From: QHVT01 sp036399015 | Lineage (GTDB): Bacteria > Acidobacteriota > Thermoanaerobaculia > Gp7-AA8 | Reading direction: 5' to 3' | DNA: 64,000 nt | NCBI GenBank assembly: GCA_036399015.1 | Contig: DASWNW010000084.1 | Coordinates: forward strand, 1-64,000 | Part shown: in pieces, positions 41,809-51,182 of the stretch | Position numbering within the stretch: the first letter of the stretch is position 1 | How the letters are laid out: each line of letters begins with the position of its first letter | Translations under genes and position numbers: made by a program | The notes under the pieces: model-generated | What the model was told of the DNA's origin: nothing | What the model saw: the letters and a program-made list of their open reading frames with translations, nothing else | Database searches by the model: none

Positions 41809-43020
41809 TCATTCGAAGAGCGTGGCGGGGGTGACCTCCGGGATCACCAGAATGGCGTCGTACCCCCAGAGCACGTTCCGGAAGCGGGGCTCGAGCGGCT
41901 CGAGCTTTCCGCGGTGGAGTTGCACCCGCAGCGGCCGGAGATCGAAGAGGCTCCACTCCGTTCCCGTGACCGCGTCGAAGAGCGGCTTCGCGTCGAACGG
42001 CAAATCTTTCGCCGGATCGTACGCCGCCCGCTTGTCGTCCGCGTTCGGCGAGAACGGCCGGTGCGCGTTCACGAAGCCGCCGCGCGGCACGACCATGATC
42101 TGGAACGAGCGGGTGCCGTTCGCCGCCGCCAGCTCCGGGATCATGTTGCCGAGATCGTAGATGCCGACCATGCTCCGCCCCCGCATCGTGTGCGTCGCTC
42201 CGAGCTTCACGAAGACCTTCGGCGTCGCCTCCCCTTTCGCAACCGCGGCGCGGTAACGCTCGGCGAAGAGGCGCTTCATCATCACCGCGCGCCTGTCGTT
42301 CGACTGCCAGCCGTTCGTCATGCCGAGGGTGTAGATGTCCCGGCTCTCCTCGAGCGCGTCGATCAGCCGGAGAGCCTCGGGGTCCGTAAACGTGGCGCGC
42401 AGCGCCGCCAGGTCCTCCGCCTTGGCCGCGAACATGAACACCGTGGCCGGGCTCTTCGTCTTCAGCATCTCCGCGTCGCCGGCGCGCGACCGCTCGAGCA
42501 GCTTCGCCGCCGCCGCGCGCGCGGCGTCGTCCTTCGCCAGCGCGACGAGACGTTCCAGATGCGGCGTCGCGGAGAGGATGAACTCCTGGTCGATCCCCCA
42601 GATGGTCGCGCCGAGCTTCGTCGCGGCGGCGTAGAGCTCCGCCTCCTCCTTCCACGACAGGAAGGGCAGCGACCAAGGGTAGCGCTTCAGGTACGCCTCG
42701 ATCGACTCGTACGAGCCGACCTGCGCGGTGCTGAACGGCCCCACCTCCACCGCCAGATGGCGATAGCCCTCGTTCCACGCGGCCGGCAGGAGCGCGGTGG
42801 CGAAGCGGGCGATCTCGGCCGTCGCATGCTCCTCGCCGAGGAGGAAGAACTGCGTCGTCGCCAGCTCCTTCCTCAGCAGGTCGGCGCCGGGACCGGAGAG
42901 CTTCCCCTCCTTCAGCGAGACCGCCAGGCGGCCCTTCTGCAGCTCGGCGGTGAGCGGGTGGGGCGTCTGCGCGAAGAGCTGCGCCGTGAACAAAACGGTG
43001 AGAACCAGAAGGGTGCGCAT
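41809..43020 (-). CDS. Exported erythromycin esterase-like / EreA-fold protein
   Basis: 403 residues, ATG at 43020, signal peptide ending QLFAQ. The core FFLLGEEHATAEIARFATALLP and YRHLAVEVGPFSTAQ match the first His/Glu-bearing segments of erythromycin esterase-like proteins (GExxHG...E). Later KLGATHTMRG carries another conserved His. Members hydrolyse macrolide lactones or have unknown roles; export makes classic macrolide inactivation uncertain. It is divergent from the amidohydrolase gene with 34 bases between starts. Confidence 0.65.
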   Translation of the reverse strand: MRTLLVLTVLFTAQLFAQTPHPLTAELQKGRLAVSLKEGKLSGPGADLLRKELATTQFFLLGEEHATAEIARFATALLPAAWNEGYRHLAVEVGPFSTAQVGSYESIEAYLKRYPWSLPFLSWKEEAELYAAATKLGATIWGIDQEFILSATPHLERLVALAKDDAARAAAAKLLERSRAGDAEMLKTKSPATVFMFAAKAEDLAALRATFTDPEALRLIDALEESRDIYTLGMTNGWQSNDRRAVMMKRLFAERYRAAVAKGEATPKVFVKLGATHTMRGRSMVGIYDLGNMIPELAAANGTRSFQIMVVPRGGFVNAHRPFSPNADDKRAAYDPAKDLPFDAKPLFDAVTGTEWSLFDLRPLRVQLHRGKLEPLEPRFRNVLWGYDAILVIPEVTPATLFE

Positions 43021-43054
43021 GAGGGGCGGATGGTAACCCGTACAATCCCGCCCG

Positions 43055-44647
43055 ATGAAGAAGCTGCTTGCACTGTTCGTCACTTGTTTCGTCACGTTCG
43101 CGGCAGTCGCGCAGGAGGACGCGCAGCAGCCATACGCGCCCGACCGCCGCGCGACCGAGGGCGAGGGGCCGTTCAAGCGGCTGATCCTCCGCGGCGCCAC
43201 CGTCGTCGACGGCTCCGGCGCGCCGCCCATCGGGCCGATGGACATCGTCATCGAAGGCAACCTCATCACTGAGGTGCGCAGCGTCGGCTTCCCGAAAGTG
43301 GCCATCGACCCGAAGCGCCGGCCGCAGGACGCGACGCGCGAGATCGACGCCTCGAAGATGTACGTCCTCCCCGGCTTCATCGACATGCACGGACATCCCG
43401 GCGGCACGGAGCAGGGGACGACGGCGGAGTACGTGTTCAAGCTCTGGCTCGCGCACGGCGTGACCACGGTGCGCGATCCTGGCTCGGGGAACGGCCTCGC
43501 CTGGACGGTGCACGAGGCGAATCGCAGCGCGAAGAACGAGATCGTCGCGCCGCGCATCATCCCCTACGTCTTCACCGCCGGCGGCATGTGGGACGGCGGC
43601 GCGATCGACACGCCGGAGCAGGCGCGCAAGTTCGTGCAGTGGGTGGCGAAGAACGGCGGCGCCGGGCTCAAGATCATCGGTGGCGGCGACCCCGTCTACG
43701 ACCCCGACATCCTCGCGGCGCTGATCTCCGAGGCGAAGAAGCTGAAGCTCGGCACGACCACCCACCTCTCCCAGATGGGCGTGGCCCGCATGAACGTCCT
43801 CCAGGCCGCCCGCCTCGGGCTCGACGGCATGGAGCACTGGTACGGCCTCCCCGAGTCGCTCTTCGCCGACCGCTCCATCCAGGACTACCCGGCCGACTAC
43901 AACTACCTCGACGAGCAGCACCGCTTCGGCGGCGCCGGCCGGCTCTGGCGGCAGGCCGCGGCGCCCGGCACGCCGAAGTGGAACGCGGTCATGGACGAGC
44001 TGCTGAAGCTCAACTTCAACCTCGATCCCACCTTCACCATCTACGAGGCCAGCCGCGACCTGATGCGCGCCATGCGCGCCGAATGGCACGACCGCTACAC
44101 TCTGCCGTCGCTCTGGAAGTGGTACGAGCCGAGCCGGCAGGCGCACGGGTCGTACTGGTTCGACTGGACGACGCAGGACGAGATCGAGTGGCGCAACAAC
44201 TACCGCCTCTGGATGGCGTTCATCAATGAATACAAGAACCGCGGCGGCCGCGTCACCGCCGGCTCCGACTCCGGCTACATCTACAAGCTCTACGGCTTCG
44301 ACTACATCCGCGAGCTCGAGCTGCTGCAGGAAGCGGGCTTCCACCCGCTCGAAGTTGTCCGCGCCGCCACGTTCCACGCCGCCGAGGAGCTGAACAAGGC
44401 CTCCGGCAAGCGTCCGGAGCAGGGACTCGTCCGCGCCGGCATGCTGGCCGACCTCGTCCTCGTCGAGGCCAACCCGCTGGCGAACCTCAAGGTGCTCTAC
44501 GGCACCGGCGCCGTCCGGGTGAACGACGAGACCGGGAAGGCCGAGCGCCACGGCGGCGTGCGCTACGTCGTCAAGGACGGGATCGTGTACGACGCGAAAC
44601 AGCTCCTCGCCGACGTGGAGAAACTGGTGGCCGCGGCGAAGAAGTGA
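43055..44647 (+). CDS. Exported amidohydrolase-family protein
   Basis: 530 residues with signal peptide (LLALFVTCFVTFAAVAQ). Metal-dependent hydrolase motifs: GATVVDGSGAPPIGPMDIVIEG, VLPGFIDMHGHPGG (HxH), THLSQMG for a further His, and VTAGSDSGYIYKLYG with the catalytic Asp. The C-terminus restores the beta-sandwich (GMLADLVLVEANPL). These enzymes hydrolyse cyclic amides or peptides; secretion suggests dipeptide or xenobiotic hydrolysis. The next gene overlaps its stop by four bases. Confidence 0.86.
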   Translation: MKKLLALFVTCFVTFAAVAQEDAQQPYAPDRRATEGEGPFKRLILRGATVVDGSGAPPIGPMDIVIEGNLITEVRSVGFPKVAIDPKRRPQDATREIDASKMYVLPGFIDMHGHPGGTEQGTTAEYVFKLWLAHGVTTVRDPGSGNGLAWTVHEANRSAKNEIVAPRIIPYVFTAGGMWDGGAIDTPEQARKFVQWVAKNGGAGLKIIGGGDPVYDPDILAALISEAKKLKLGTTTHLSQMGVARMNVLQAARLGLDGMEHWYGLPESLFADRSIQDYPADYNYLDEQHRFGGAGRLWRQAAAPGTPKWNAVMDELLKLNFNLDPTFTIYEASRDLMRAMRAEWHDRYTLPSLWKWYEPSRQAHGSYWFDWTTQDEIEWRNNYRLWMAFINEYKNRGGRVTAGSDSGYIYKLYGFDYIRELELLQEAGFHPLEVVRAATFHAAEELNKASGKRPEQGLVRAGMLADLVLVEANPLANLKVLYGTGAVRVNDETGKAERHGGVRYVVKDGIVYDAKQLLADVEKLVAAAKK

Positions 44648-45444
44648 GGATCGCCGGCACCCGCGCCGAAGTCGACAGCGTTGCCACGCATCTGGCGGGC
44701 ACGTACGCTCCGACGACGAAGGAGCTTTGGACCGCCGTCATTCAGGCGATTCTTTTCGCGATGATCGGACCTGTCGCCGTGTTGGCAACGCTGAACGACG
44801 ACCCGGCCGCGCGAGAGGACTGGTGGTTCATGGTGCTGTTCGCCGCCGGCAGTCCGGCCGTCGGTATGGTTCTCCTGTTTCACAGCACGGCCACCTACGT
44901 GGTCGACCGCTCCTCGTTCGCGCGCCGGAACATCATCCCGGTCGGCAACTGGTCGGTCCACCTCGCGGACGTCCATGCCATCGATCTCGATCCCGGCTGG
45001 TCGCACCTCGAGATCACCACCACGGCGGATCGAAAACGGCCGTTCCTGTTGAGGGAGGCGGCGCGGGAGAAGCTCGAGAAGGTGCCGCGGCCGGCTGAGC
45101 CGCAGGGCATCGACACGGCACACCAGCCGCGCAGCCTCCTCTGGTACTCCTCCGCCGTGACGGTCCTCTCGATCGCGGCGGTCGTGCTCGACCTCTCCCT
45201 GGCCGATCGCCGGCTGCATTGGGTGTTCAGGATTGCGGTGAGCGTGATCGGGAGGTTGGGCGCGATCGGCGCCCTGTTCGGCCTGGTCGGGATCGTCTGG
45301 AGCCTCATGCTGCGAGGCGTCGCGCGCGATCCGAATGCGGCGACCCGCTATCGCGTCATCCTGTACTCGATCCTGGCGCTGGCGGTGATCGCCTTCATCA
45401 TCGCGATCGTGGTCCTGCACCGCGCGGGCCTCCAATTCTGGTAG
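44644..45444 (+). CDS. Multi-span membrane protein of unknown function
   Basis: 266 residues from a GTG overlapping the amidohydrolase stop (GTGA). Hydrophobic segments at IQAILFAMIGPVAVLATL, WFMVLFAAGSPAVGMVLLF, SAVTVLSIAAVVLDLSLA, VIGRLGAIGALFGLVGIVW and LYSILALAVIAFIIAIVVL. The loop between the second and third pairs looks like a PH-like soluble domain (TYVVDRSSFARRNIIPVGNW, DLDPGWSHLEITTTAD). No named family. Confidence 0.65.
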   Translation: MRIAGTRAEVDSVATHLAGTYAPTTKELWTAVIQAILFAMIGPVAVLATLNDDPAAREDWWFMVLFAAGSPAVGMVLLFHSTATYVVDRSSFARRNIIPVGNWSVHLADVHAIDLDPGWSHLEITTTADRKRPFLLREAAREKLEKVPRPAEPQGIDTAHQPRSLLWYSSAVTVLSIAAVVLDLSLADRRLHWVFRIAVSVIGRLGAIGALFGLVGIVWSLMLRGVARDPNAATRYRVILYSILALAVIAFIIAIVVLHRAGLQFW

Positions 45445-45467
45445 TGACGGGCGGCCGCGGCCGCCTT

Positions 45468-46139
45468 TCACGCCACTGTGAGCGTCGACACGTCGCCCCG
45501 CTCCAGAAGCGCGATCTCCACCACCACCTCCCCGATCTTCACCTCACCGCGCGCGAACAGCTCCGTGGCGCTCTCGATCCGGCGTCCGCCCACGAACGTC
45601 CCGTTCTTGCTGCGCAGGTCCTCGATGCGCAGCGAGTCGCGCGTGACTTCGAGCCGCGCGTGCACGCGCGACACCGACGGGTCGTCGATCGCCACCGCGC
45701 AGTCGGCGCGGCGTCCGATGAGGTGGCTCCCCTCCGGTAACTGCACCGAGCGGCCGTTCCAGCGCACCGTCACCGCGGGCTGCTCCGCCGTCGACGCGCT
45801 CTCCTCCTCCACTTTGCCGGCGAACGCGTAGCCGAAGCCGAAGACGGTGCGGATCGCGTCCGGCCTCCCGCCCCGCTCCTCGAGCGCCGTGCGGATCTCC
45901 AGGACGAGCGTCTTGAGATTCGCCTCCTCGACGATGGTCCCCTGCCAGACGCGCTCGAGCAGCTCGCGCTTGCTGACCGCCTTCGGCCGCTGCGCGATCA
46001 GGAGCTCCAGCAGGCGGAAGGCGCGCGGCGTGAGGCGGACCTCGTTCCCGCCGCGCAGAAGCGCGCGCTGCTCGGTGTCGAGACAGAACCGGTCGAACAG
46101 GAAGCGGGGCATGGAAACCACCAGATCGCTACCAGGCAC
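45468..46139 (-). CDS. Winged-helix DNA-binding protein with C-terminal FHA domain
   Basis: 223 residues (an internal Met at 46112, PRFLFDRFCL, is an alternative start). Residues about 12-105 form an OmpR/CadC-type winged helix (EVRLTPRAFRLLELLI, SKRELLERVWQG, FGFGYAFAG). Residues about 125-215 form an FHA domain (GSHLIGRRADCAVAIDDPSV, SRVHARLEV, LRSKNGTFVGG) with the Ser/Arg/Asn that bind phosphothreonine. This suits a regulator controlled by the Ser/Thr kinase whose gene diverges from it 39 bases away; that link is inference from context. Confidence 0.87.
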   Translation of the reverse strand: MPGSDLVVSMPRFLFDRFCLDTEQRALLRGGNEVRLTPRAFRLLELLIAQRPKAVSKRELLERVWQGTIVEEANLKTLVLEIRTALEERGGRPDAIRTVFGFGYAFAGKVEEESASTAEQPAVTVRWNGRSVQLPEGSHLIGRRADCAVAIDDPSVSRVHARLEVTRDSLRIEDLRSKNGTFVGGRRIESATELFARGEVKIGEVVVEIALLERGDVSTLTVA

Positions 46140-46178
46140 TTACGACTTTCGCATCGCGAAAGGCGATTGTAGAGGACG

Positions 46179-48593
46179 ATGAAAGCGCCTCGAGTCCATG
46201 CGGACGAAACGAAGGGTAGGGATTCCGTGGTCCCACGCCTCTCCCTCTTCAGCAACCCGGATCGAATGATCGGCGCCCGCATCGGCCATATCCGCGTCAC
46301 CGGCATCCTGGGCCAGGGTGGCATGGGTGAGGTGTACCGCGGCGTCGACGAACGGCTCGACCGCCCGGTGGCGCTGAAGGTCATCCGCGCCGCGAGCCGC
46401 CTCAGCAGCGAGGCGCGCGGCCGCTTCCTGCGCGAGGCACGCATGCTCTCCTCGCTCGACCATCCCAGCATCTGCCGCATCCATGAATTCATGGAGTCGG
46501 AGGACGGCGACTACCTGGTGCTCGAGCTGGTGGAGGGGACGACGCTCGAGCGCGCCATCGAGCTGGGGATGAGCCGCGCCCGGAAGCTCCGCGTAGCCAT
46601 CGAGATCGCCGACGCGCTCGCCGCCGCCCACCGAAAGGGCATCGTCCATCGCGACCTGAAGCCGGAGAACGTGATGATCGCCGAGGGCGGCACGGCGAAG
46701 GTGCTCGACTTCGGGATCGCCCGCTACCACGCCGACGAGGAACGGCTGCCCGCCGCACCGGAGCCGGAGGCGCTCGATGACGCCGAGACGCTGATCTTCG
46801 CGGTCGGAAACGCCACCCCCACGGACGAGCCGCCGGACGTGACCGCGCAGGGCATCGCCGTCGGGACGCCGGCGTTCATGAGCCCCGAGCAGGCCGCCGG
46901 GCGAATCGTCACGCCCGCCAGCGACATGTACTCGTTCGGCCTGCTGCTGCAGACGCTCTTCACCGAGGTCGAGCCGCACCCGCTCGACCTCACCAGCATG
47001 GAGTTGATGATGCGCGCCGCCTCCGGCGTCAGCGAGCCGGTGACCGGCCAGCCGCGCGACATCACCTCGCTCATCGAGCGGCTCAAGAGCCGCGCGCCGG
47101 CCGACCGCCCCACCGCGGTCGAAACGCTGTCGGTACTGAAGCGGATCGTCGACAAGCCGCGCCGGCGGATGCGCTACGCCGTGCTCTCGCTCGCGCTCCT
47201 GCTGCTCGCCGGCAGCGCGATCAAGTACGTCGCCGACGTCACCGCCGCGCGCCGCGACGCGGAGCGCCGCCGCCGCCAGGCCGAGGAGCTGGTGAGCTTC
47301 ATGGTCGGCGACCTCCGCTCGAAGCTGGAAGGAGTGGGCCGCCTCGACGTCCTCGACGGCGCCGCCTCCCGCGCCCTCGCCTACTTCGCCTCCCTCAGCC
47401 CCGACGAGCTGCGGGGCGAAGACCTGCACAGGCACGCCCTCGCGCTCGCCCAGCTCGGCGAAGTGCGCATGAACCAGGGAAAGCTCGACGAGGCGCTCGA
47501 GATGTTCGGAGAATCGCTCCGCTTCGCGGAGGCGGCGGTAGCACGGGACGCCACCAAAGAAGAGTGGCAGCTCGCGTTGTCGAACGCCCACTTCTGGCTC
47601 GGCGAGGCGTCGCGGCAGAAACGCGACCACCCTGCGACCCTGCGGCATTTCGGCAGCTACCTGCGCATCGCGCGGGCTCTCGCCGAGGCTCATCCCGGCG
47701 AGGCAAAGTACGTGGCCGAGGTCAGCTACGGACATGGCAACATCGGCACGGTGTACGAGGAGGCGGGCGATCTCGAACGCGCGCTCACCGAGTACCGCAC
47801 CGCCGTCGATCTCGACCGCCGCCGTCTCCTCGGCGAGCCGGGGAACGAGAAGTGGCGGACCGACCTCGCCATCTCCCTCAACCGCCTCGGCGCCGCGCTG
47901 CAGACGCACAACGAGCTGGCCGCGGCGCGCGACGTCTTCGCCGAGGAGCTGGCCCTCCGCCGGCAGCTCCTCGCCGCCGAACCGGGTGACGCGCGCCGCA
48001 TGGGCCGGCTCGCGGTCAGCCTCGCCTACAGCGGCCTGCTGCACGAGCTCCTCGGCGACACCAACCGCGCTCTCGGGTTCTTCCAGGAAGAGCTGGCGCT
48101 CGCCACGAAGCTCGCCGAGCTCGACCCGGCGAACCTCAGCGCCCGCCGCAATCGCGCCGCCGCCGAGTCGCGCGTCGCCGCGCTCACCACGCACGACCTG
48201 CCGCGCGCCCTCGAGATGAACGCTCACGCCGTGTCGGAGATGCGCGACGTCGTCCGCAGCGACCCCCGCCCCGCCTGGCGCCGCGATCTCGCCTCGGCAC
48301 TGCAGCGGCAGGCGGCGTTGCAGCTCAGGGCCGGCGGCCGCTCCCGCGCCGGCTCCGACGTGCGCGAGGCGCTCGCCATCATCGAGCCGGTCGCGCTCGC
48401 CGAACCGCAGAACCCGCAGACGGCGCGCGTGCTCTGCGAAGTGCTCCTCACCGCCGCCGATCTCGACGAGGAGAACGGCGACGTGCTTCGATCGCGTGCC
48501 GCGCGGATCGCCTCCGCACGCCGGACGCGCGATCCACGCCTCGACGCAATCCACGCCCGCGCAGTCGCGGCCCTCGGCCGCTCCGCTCCCTGA
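46179..48593 (+). CDS. Serine/threonine protein kinase with transmembrane helix and TPR C-terminus
   Basis: 804 residues. Hanks-type kinase domain about 35-310: GILGQGGMGEVYRGVD (P-loop), VALKVI (Lys), HRDLKPENVM (catalytic loop), DFGIARY, GTPAFMSPEQAAG. A single transmembrane helix (AVLSLALLLLAGSAIKYV, about 335-350) leads to an external part of TPR-like repeats (GEVRMNQGKLDEALEMFGESL, GTVYEEAGDLERALTEYRTAV, LGAALQTHNELAAARDVFAEE). This is the common PknB-TPR sensor form of Acidobacteria. A second start at Met30 is possible. It is divergent from the FHA regulator. Confidence 0.92.
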   Translation: MKAPRVHADETKGRDSVVPRLSLFSNPDRMIGARIGHIRVTGILGQGGMGEVYRGVDERLDRPVALKVIRAASRLSSEARGRFLREARMLSSLDHPSICRIHEFMESEDGDYLVLELVEGTTLERAIELGMSRARKLRVAIEIADALAAAHRKGIVHRDLKPENVMIAEGGTAKVLDFGIARYHADEERLPAAPEPEALDDAETLIFAVGNATPTDEPPDVTAQGIAVGTPAFMSPEQAAGRIVTPASDMYSFGLLLQTLFTEVEPHPLDLTSMELMMRAASGVSEPVTGQPRDITSLIERLKSRAPADRPTAVETLSVLKRIVDKPRRRMRYAVLSLALLLLAGSAIKYVADVTAARRDAERRRRQAEELVSFMVGDLRSKLEGVGRLDVLDGAASRALAYFASLSPDELRGEDLHRHALALAQLGEVRMNQGKLDEALEMFGESLRFAEAAVARDATKEEWQLALSNAHFWLGEASRQKRDHPATLRHFGSYLRIARALAEAHPGEAKYVAEVSYGHGNIGTVYEEAGDLERALTEYRTAVDLDRRRLLGEPGNEKWRTDLAISLNRLGAALQTHNELAAARDVFAEELALRRQLLAAEPGDARRMGRLAVSLAYSGLLHELLGDTNRALGFFQEELALATKLAELDPANLSARRNRAAAESRVAALTTHDLPRALEMNAHAVSEMRDVVRSDPRPAWRRDLASALQRQAALQLRAGGRSRAGSDVREALAIIEPVALAEPQNPQTARVLCEVLLTAADLDEENGDVLRSRAARIASARRTRDPRLDAIHARAVAALGRSAP

Positions 48594-48651
48594 CGGCAGT
48601 CCGGCCGCTTTCCCTCAACCCGTCCGCAAGGACACTACAGAAGGAGGAGTC

Positions 48652-49086
48652 ATGTCCGAACACCCTGGCCATATCCCCGACCAAGCCATCAACATGACCG
48701 TCATCAACAAGACCGTCACCGTCACCGTGCACCGGCTCCTGGATACGCCGATCGCGGGCCTGCCGAACTACTACGTCGTCACCGACACGCCGGTGCTCCA
48801 CGTCGGCGATCCCACCACCTTCACGCCCGAGTTGATCAAGATCACCTGGAAGCTCGTCGCCGGCGAGCACGTCGAGCCGCAGATCTCATTCCCGACGCCG
48901 GCCGTGATCTTCGCCGACCCGATGTCGCCGTTCCTCGTGAGCCGGACGAGCGGAGACACCTGCGAGGGGTTCTGGTCGAACATGGAGCAGAAGAACCGGG
49001 GCGCGTTCCCGTACACCATCTACGTCAAGGTCGGGGACGACACGGTGCTGCACGATCCGACGGTGGAGAATCAGCCGCCGTTCTGA
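48652..49086 (+). CDS. Hypothetical protein downstream of the kinase
   Basis: 144 residues; ATG at 48652 preceded by AAGGAGGAGTC, a near-perfect ribosome site. No signal peptide. The sequence is beta-rich with a threonine/valine-rich start (NMTVINKTVTVTVHRLL) and single Cys (GDTCEGFWSNM). Its layout resembles small inclusion- or lectin-like beta-sandwiches but no family is recognised. It is 58 bases past the kinase stop and could be cotranscribed. Confidence 0.6.
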   Translation: MSEHPGHIPDQAINMTVINKTVTVTVHRLLDTPIAGLPNYYVVTDTPVLHVGDPTTFTPELIKITWKLVAGEHVEPQISFPTPAVIFADPMSPFLVSRTSGDTCEGFWSNMEQKNRGAFPYTIYVKVGDDTVLHDPTVENQPPF

Positions 49087-49090
49087 TCCG

Positions 49091-49846
49091 CTACAACCTC
49101 GCCCGGCAGCGCTGGATGAGCTGCTGGAGGCCCATCGCGTCGCCGAGCGCGTCGCGCGCCTTCAGCAGCTCGGTGAGCATGTCGGGCGAGGTGATCTCGT
49201 CGGCCGCCTCCTCGATCTCGCCGTCGGCCGACTCGATGGCCCCGGCGATGTAGGGGATGGCGCGCGCGTCGCGGCGGCGCGCCAGGCCGAGGGCGGCCTC
49301 GTTGGCGACGGCAGGATCGCCGTCGCGGAGACGCTCGAACAGCGCGGCGCGAATGCGCGGCGTGTCGTGATCGGAGAGGCTTCCCACCGCGAACGTGGCC
49401 CGGTCGCGCACCGACGTGTCGCCGTCGCGCATCAGCGCAAGCAGCACGCGCTCGGCGCGCTCGTCGGCGATCAGGTCCTCGAGCGCCGTCGCCACCGCCC
49501 AGCGCACGTTCGAGGCCTCGTGTTCCGCGGCGCGCGCGAGCGCGTCGATCGTCCGCGCGTCCTGCTGCTGCCCGAGCGCGTGGATGGCCGCCTCGATGAC
49601 CTTCGCATCGGGATCGTCGAGTAGCGTCACGAGCGTGAGCAGCGCCTCGTCGGAGAAGGTGTTCAACTGTCCGACGACGTCGGCGCCGGCGATGCGTTCG
49701 GTGGCGTTCTCGCTCTGGCAGAGCTGCACCGCGCGGTCGAAGACTTCACGCGTGCCGATCGCGTGCAGCTCCTGGATCGCAGTCCATCGCGCATCATCGT
49801 CCTGCTCACGGACGACGAGCGCGAACAGCTCGTCGACGGAATGCAC
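49091..49846 (-). CDS. HEAT-repeat protein
   Basis: 251 residues built of HEAT/PBS-lyase-type repeats: DDARWTAIQELHAIG, IAGADVVGQLNTF, VIEAAIHALGQQQDARTIDALA, NVRWAVATALEDLIAD, VANEAALGLARRRDARAIPYI. It has no signal peptide and is probably a cytoplasmic scaffold. It converges with the unknown gene at 48652 across four bases and diverges from the cytochrome-like lipoprotein gene. Confidence 0.85.
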   Translation of the reverse strand: MHSVDELFALVVREQDDDARWTAIQELHAIGTREVFDRAVQLCQSENATERIAGADVVGQLNTFSDEALLTLVTLLDDPDAKVIEAAIHALGQQQDARTIDALARAAEHEASNVRWAVATALEDLIADERAERVLLALMRDGDTSVRDRATFAVGSLSDHDTPRIRAALFERLRDGDPAVANEAALGLARRRDARAIPYIAGAIESADGEIEEAADEITSPDMLTELLKARDALGDAMGLQQLIQRCRARL

Positions 49847-49873
49847 GGACCGATGCTACCTTAATCACCTGCC

Positions 49874-50293
49874 ATGCGTTCACGTCTGATTTTGGTGCTC
49901 CTCGTCCTCACCGGTTGTGGCGAGCTGAAGACGCCGACGCAGCCCGGCGGCGGCGGCAATCCCATCGATCCGAACGCGACGTTCACCCGCGTCCAGAACG
50001 AGATCTTCACCCCCACCTGCGCCTCCATCGGCTGCCACCATCCCGTCGGCCAGCAGTCGCAACTCGTGCTCACCGCCGCGCAGTCCTACGCGAACACCGT
50101 CAACATCGCCAGCGTGGAGATGCCGCAGTTGCGCCGCGTCCAGCCGGGCGATCCCGACAACTCCTATCTCTACCGCAAGATCACCGGCTCCGGCATCACC
50201 GGCGAGCGGATGCCGCTCAGCCTTCCGCCGCTCTCCGCCGCGCAGATCGCGCTGGTCCGCGACTGGATCCGCAGAGGTGCACCGAATGATTAG
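49874..50293 (+). CDS. Cytochrome c-like lipoprotein with CX4CH motif
   Basis: 139 residues, signal peptide with lipobox LVLTGC, low-complexity Gly/Pro linker (PTQPGGGGNPID), then FTRVQNEIFTPTCASIGCHH. The heme-type site has four residues between the Cys (CX4CH) instead of two. The C-terminal GERMPLSLPPLSAAQIALVRDWI is typical of planctomycete-like cytochrome domains (Met ligand and final helix). It is coupled to the beta-barrel gene: the ATG at 50286 overlaps its end. Confidence 0.7.
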   Translation: MRSRLILVLLVLTGCGELKTPTQPGGGGNPIDPNATFTRVQNEIFTPTCASIGCHHPVGQQSQLVLTAAQSYANTVNIASVEMPQLRRVQPGDPDNSYLYRKITGSGITGERMPLSLPPLSAAQIALVRDWIRRGAPND

Positions 50294-51137
50294 ACGGTTG
50301 CTCGCCGTCGCGCTGTTCGCGCTCCCCCTCCTCGCGCAGGACGAGGACCCCTACCGCCCCCTCGGCAAGCTGCCGGTCGGCGACCAGCTCCTGACGCTCC
50401 CCTCCTCCCACATCCCCTCGCAGGGCCTGTGGGAGGTGAAGTTCACCCACCGCTTCAACCAGTCGCTGACGCAGGGGAGCTTCGCCGACCAGGTGCACTC
50501 GCTGTTCGGCCTCGACACGAACGCGGACGTCACGTTCGGCTTCTCGTACGCCATGCGCCGCGACCTGCAGTTCTCGATCGCCCGCACCAACACGAACGAC
50601 ACCATCGAGGCGGCGGCGAAGTTCGTGGTGCTGCAGCAGGCGCCGGCGGTGCCGCTCACGCTCACCCTCCGCGGCGGCACCGACTGGCGCACCGAGCGCG
50701 ACCTCGGCGACCGCAGCTCGTTCTTCGCCCAGGCCATCGTCTCCCGCCGCATCGGCTCCAAGGCGGAGATCTTCGCGCTCCCCACCTACGTCACCAACGC
50801 CGGCCGCGCCGTCAGCGGCGACGGCTCCGCCGCCCTCTTCGACACCGCCTTCAACGTCCCCGTCGGTGCGATCTACATGATCCGCCCGCCCCTCGGCATC
50901 GTCGTCGAGCTCATCCCGCCGCAGACCGATCTCCCCGACGAGCTCGGCGCCGACTTCGGCTGGTCGGTGGGCATCAAGCGGGCGATCGGCGGCCACTGGT
51001 TCGAGGTCCTGCTGACGAACAGCCAGGCCACCACCGCCGATCAGTACGTGACCGGCACCTTCCAGGGCACCGGGCTCAACGCGAGCGACGTGAAACTCGG
51101 CTTCAATATCGAGCGAAGATTCGGCCGCCGGCGCTAA
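50286..51137 (+). CDS. DUF5777-like outer-membrane beta-barrel protein
   Basis: 283 residues, signal peptide ending PLLAQ. Alternating hydrophobic strands (LWEVKFTHRFNQSL, DVTFGFSYAMRRDLQFSIAR, PLTLTLRGGTDWRTER, FFAQAIVSRRIG) and a terminal segment VKLGFNIERRFGRRR suggest a beta-barrel like the DUF5777 family, which often follows small cytochrome lipoproteins. The start at 50286 overlaps the lipoprotein gene; a start nine bases upstream is possible. Confidence 0.7.
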   Translation: MIRRLLAVALFALPLLAQDEDPYRPLGKLPVGDQLLTLPSSHIPSQGLWEVKFTHRFNQSLTQGSFADQVHSLFGLDTNADVTFGFSYAMRRDLQFSIARTNTNDTIEAAAKFVVLQQAPAVPLTLTLRGGTDWRTERDLGDRSSFFAQAIVSRRIGSKAEIFALPTYVTNAGRAVSGDGSAALFDTAFNVPVGAIYMIRPPLGIVVELIPPQTDLPDELGADFGWSVGIKRAIGGHWFEVLLTNSQATTADQYVTGTFQGTGLNASDVKLGFNIERRFGRRR

Positions 51138-51182
51138 TACTCGAAATAACATAGTGGCAGACCGGTTGCACTGTGGGACACC

